26,106 nt of DNA from positions 1-26,106 of the forward strand of contig JBDKGH010000146.1 of assembly GCA_039798265.1 (NCBI GenBank). The letters are read 5' to 3'. This document shows, piece by piece, positions 24,445 to 26,106 of the stretch; the first letter of the stretch is position 1, and every line of letters begins with the position of its first letter. This DNA is from JBDKGH01 sp039798265 (GTDB lineage: Bacteria > Bacteroidota > Bacteroidia > Flavobacteriales_D > Sanyastnellaceae). The notes under the pieces are model-generated. The model made no database searches, was not told the DNA's origin, and was given only the letters and a program-made list of their open reading frames with translations. The position numbers and the translations under genes are program-made.

Positions 24445-24478
24445 TAAAAAAGCCGTCTCAGCTAAGCAAAGACGGCTT
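24445..24478 (-). terminator. Rho-independent terminator of the nitroreductase operon
   Basis: Arms 24450-24458 and 24470-24478 (AAGCCGTCT and its complement, 9 bp) enclose an 11-nt loop. The A-run at 24445-24450 reads as a T-tract on the minus strand, 20 nt past the nitroreductase stop. The rest of 24379-24497 holds no gene that I can support. Confidence 0.8.
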
Positions 24479-24497
24479 GTTAGAATAACTAAAACAA

Positions 24498-25235
24498 CTA
24501 AAAATCAAAAACCACTTCACTCAGTGGTACGCGATAGCGTTCATTATAAATCCCCTCTGGCACTCGTTTTCCACAGGTGATCACCATGTTGATTTCTGCG
24601 CCGCGTGGGAGGTTCATCCATTTCTTTATTCGAACACTATCGAAGCCTTCAACAGGACAAGTGTCGTGACCCTCGGCCGTCATGGAGAGCATAAAGGTTT
24701 GTGCTGCCAAAGCAACACTTTTATGAGCTACCACACGCACATCCGCGCCCGATACTTCGCGGACCATTGGGCGTTTTAATCCTCGGAAAAAGACAAAGCA
24801 CTTTTTAAAAAAACCTCGAATACCCATTCGGTCGTTATTGTACAACAATGGCATCAACTTACTGTAGTAGCTCACCGCGCTTTGGCCTTTAAATGAAGGA
24901 CGATCACCTACGGTACTTTTCACAAAATCCAAATTACGTTGAGCGCGGTGCTTCCACTTATCCAATCGAACGACTACTACAATAATCTCTTGTGCCGTTT
25001 TGGTGGTATTTTGACCCATACAATAGTCCGATAATATGGCCTTCTTTTGAGGATCACTTACCCGATAAAACTCCCATAGTTGCATATTGCTGCTGCTAGG
25101 CGCTAGGGTAGCGCGCTGCAAGCTCCGTGTAACAGCTTCCCGATCATAATCTGTAGGGTGGTAAATTCGAATAGCCCTGCGGTGATTCACTATTTGATCA
25201 AAAACAGGACGCCAGTTTGTTTCATTCGATTCCAT
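24498..25235 (-). CDS. Nitroreductase family FMN-dependent oxidoreductase
   Basis: The 245-residue cytoplasmic protein has nitroreductase-family marks: the N-terminal FMN-binding RRAIRIY (like RRSxRxF), LAPSSSNMQLWEF (like APSxxNxQPW) and GHDTCPVEGFD near the C-terminal FMN site. These enzymes reduce nitro compounds, quinones or other substrates with NAD(P)H. A basic, aromatic segment at about 138-155 (GIRGFFKKCFVFF) is an insertion relative to the shortest members. The gene starts 4 nt after the stop of the alpha/beta hydrolase, so the two are probably cotranscribed. The substrate is unknown. Confidence 0.85.
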   Translation of the reverse strand: MESNETNWRPVFDQIVNHRRAIRIYHPTDYDREAVTRSLQRATLAPSSSNMQLWEFYRVSDPQKKAILSDYCMGQNTTKTAQEIIVVVVRLDKWKHRAQRNLDFVKSTVGDRPSFKGQSAVSYYSKLMPLLYNNDRMGIRGFFKKCFVFFRGLKRPMVREVSGADVRVVAHKSVALAAQTFMLSMTAEGHDTCPVEGFDSVRIKKWMNLPRGAEINMVITCGKRVPEGIYNERYRVPLSEVVFDF

Positions 25236-25239
25236 GCGG

Positions 25240-26058
25240 CTAAATTACCACTTGCGGTGCATTGGATTTTTGTAAAAAATCAATCAAATGGCCGTTGAAT
25301 ACTTCTGACTTTTCCAGGCTCACCAGATGACCACATCTCTCTACGAGGGTCAACTGAATGGATTGAAATCGCTTAGAATAGTCGATAGCCGGTTTCATAA
25401 ACAAATGATCTTGAGTGCCCACTAGGAGAAGCATTGGTACCTTAGGAGCCGTGTTGAAGAGGAGCTGCAAAGTGCGATCGAGGCATTTACCATACATGGA
25501 GGTCCATTTGCGGTATTCTGCGTCGCTCAAGAATTTCGACTCCCTTACAAAAATTTCTCTTGACTTTTGGTGGTTCTTTCGAGGCAGGGCTAAACGGGCC
25601 GTAACGGCATAAAACGTCTGGAAGCCCACCACTTTGGCCAATGTGAGTCCGCTTCTCGCCAACAAACGTAATTTAAGATTTAGACCCACAATTGGTCCGG
25701 CGAAAACCACCGCTTTCACTTGTTGAGGGCGGTTATGAAGCATTTGCATAGCAATTATACTTCCCAATGACACCCCAGCGATGTTGATGACCTGAATACG
25801 CAGTAAATCAACCACCTGCCATATCTTATTGGCTATCCATTCAAAGTCGTAGTGTAGGTCGTTTAGAGTGACCTCCCGGGAATTTCCATGTCCGGGCATA
25901 TCAATCAGTAGCACATGAAAAGCGCTTTGGCAGGGTTCTATTTGCTTTCGCCATGTGCGTGTGCTTCCACCAGCACCGTGCACAAAAAGAAGCCAAGGGG
26001 CATTTTCATCTGCACATCGGTGAGTTTCGAAATAGAGCGGTGTTGGCGAGTTGATCAC
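25240..26058 (-). CDS. Alpha/beta hydrolase
   Basis: The 272-residue protein has the alpha/beta hydrolase pattern: oxyanion-hole HGAGG, DMPGHGNS, nucleophile elbow GVSLG, acid in GTQDHLF and base in CGHLVSLE. The catalytic triad is complete. No signal peptide is seen, so it is probably cytoplasmic. The start is GTG at 26056-26058; this puts HGAGG at about residue 27, as is usual in the family. The frame stays open for 16 more codons to the window edge (a Phe-Ser repeat coded by a hexamer repeat) without another ATG, GTG or TTG, so a start outside the window cannot be excluded. It is cotranscribed with the nitroreductase. The substrate is unknown; ester or C-C bond hydrolysis is typical. Confidence 0.85.
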   Translation of the reverse strand: MINSPTPLYFETHRCADENAPWLLFVHGAGGSTRTWRKQIEPCQSAFHVLLIDMPGHGNSREVTLNDLHYDFEWIANKIWQVVDLLRIQVINIAGVSLGSIIAMQMLHNRPQQVKAVVFAGPIVGLNLKLRLLARSGLTLAKVVGFQTFYAVTARLALPRKNHQKSREIFVRESKFLSDAEYRKWTSMYGKCLDRTLQLLFNTAPKVPMLLLVGTQDHLFMKPAIDYSKRFQSIQLTLVERCGHLVSLEKSEVFNGHLIDFLQKSNAPQVVI

Positions 26059-26080
26059 GGTGCAATGATACTCAATAAAG

Positions 26081-26098
26081 AATGAGAATGAGAATGAG
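26081..26098. repeat. Short hexamer tandem repeat (AATGAG, three copies)
   Basis: Three exact copies of AATGAG lie just upstream of the alpha/beta hydrolase start, near the window edge. The unit is six bases, so copy-number changes would not shift a reading frame. Confidence 0.7.
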
Positions 26099-26106
26099 AA
26101 AGGGAT

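Noticed and set aside
24835..24842. Exact operator half-site TTATTGTA
   Set aside because: It lies inside the nitroreductase coding sequence and has no matching second arm at the 5-nt spacing, so it is probably chance.
1..26106. Search for tRNA, rRNA, insertion sequences and integrase genes
   Set aside because: No cloverleaf, rRNA-like sequence, transposase or integrase protein was seen in the window.

Overview
The window looks like chromosomal DNA of a free-living Bacteroidota bacterium, most likely in the order Flavobacteriales. The reasons are secreted proteins with type IX secretion (T9SS) C-terminal sorting domains (YPNP-type motifs), Bacteroidota-type promoter elements (TTTG / TAnnTTTG), lack of Shine-Dalgarno sequences, and a polysaccharide-utilization gene cluster. 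No genus can be named from the sequence alone.

Layout. (1) Positions 1-2817 (+) hold the 3' part of a large multidomain T9SS-secreted protein, closed by a terminator whose 3' arm lies inside the next, convergent gene. (2) Positions 2861-6867 are a housekeeping/signalling block: a PAS-GAF hybrid histidine kinase, the 23S rRNA methyltransferase RlmF (both -), and a divergent tandem universal stress protein (+). (3) Positions 6864-17409 (-) form one tightly packed eight-gene operon. In transcription order it encodes a Nudix-like winged-helix regulator, a GH158-like TIM-barrel glycosidase, two outer-membrane beta-barrels, two carbohydrate-binding-like lipoproteins, a GH3 beta-glucosidase and a GH16 lipoprotein endoglucanase. 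The enzyme set points to a beta-1,3-glucan (laminarin-like) target. No SusC/SusD pair is present. (4) Positions 17539-24237 (+) carry two paralogous T9SS-secreted proteins built from six and eight copies of a ~113-residue, six-cysteine module resembling E-set glycan-binding domains (CBM20/CBM48-like). The first is divergent from the regulator. (5) Positions 24241-24480 hold three consecutive hairpins. (6) Positions 24498-26058 (-) are a nitroreductase and an alpha/beta hydrolase in one operon.

How it may work together. A 21-bp palindrome (TTATTGTA-N5-TACAATAA) lies between the regulator and the first repeat protein. Degenerate copies overlap the -33 box of both repeat-protein promoters at the same position. 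I infer that the Nudix-like regulator controls both the enzyme operon and the two surface repeat proteins, making a beta-glucan capture, degradation and import system. The repeat proteins would bind glycan outside the cell, GH16 and GH158 would cut it, the lipoproteins and the two barrels would replace SusD and SusC, and GH3 would release glucose. The substrate and the import route are inference.
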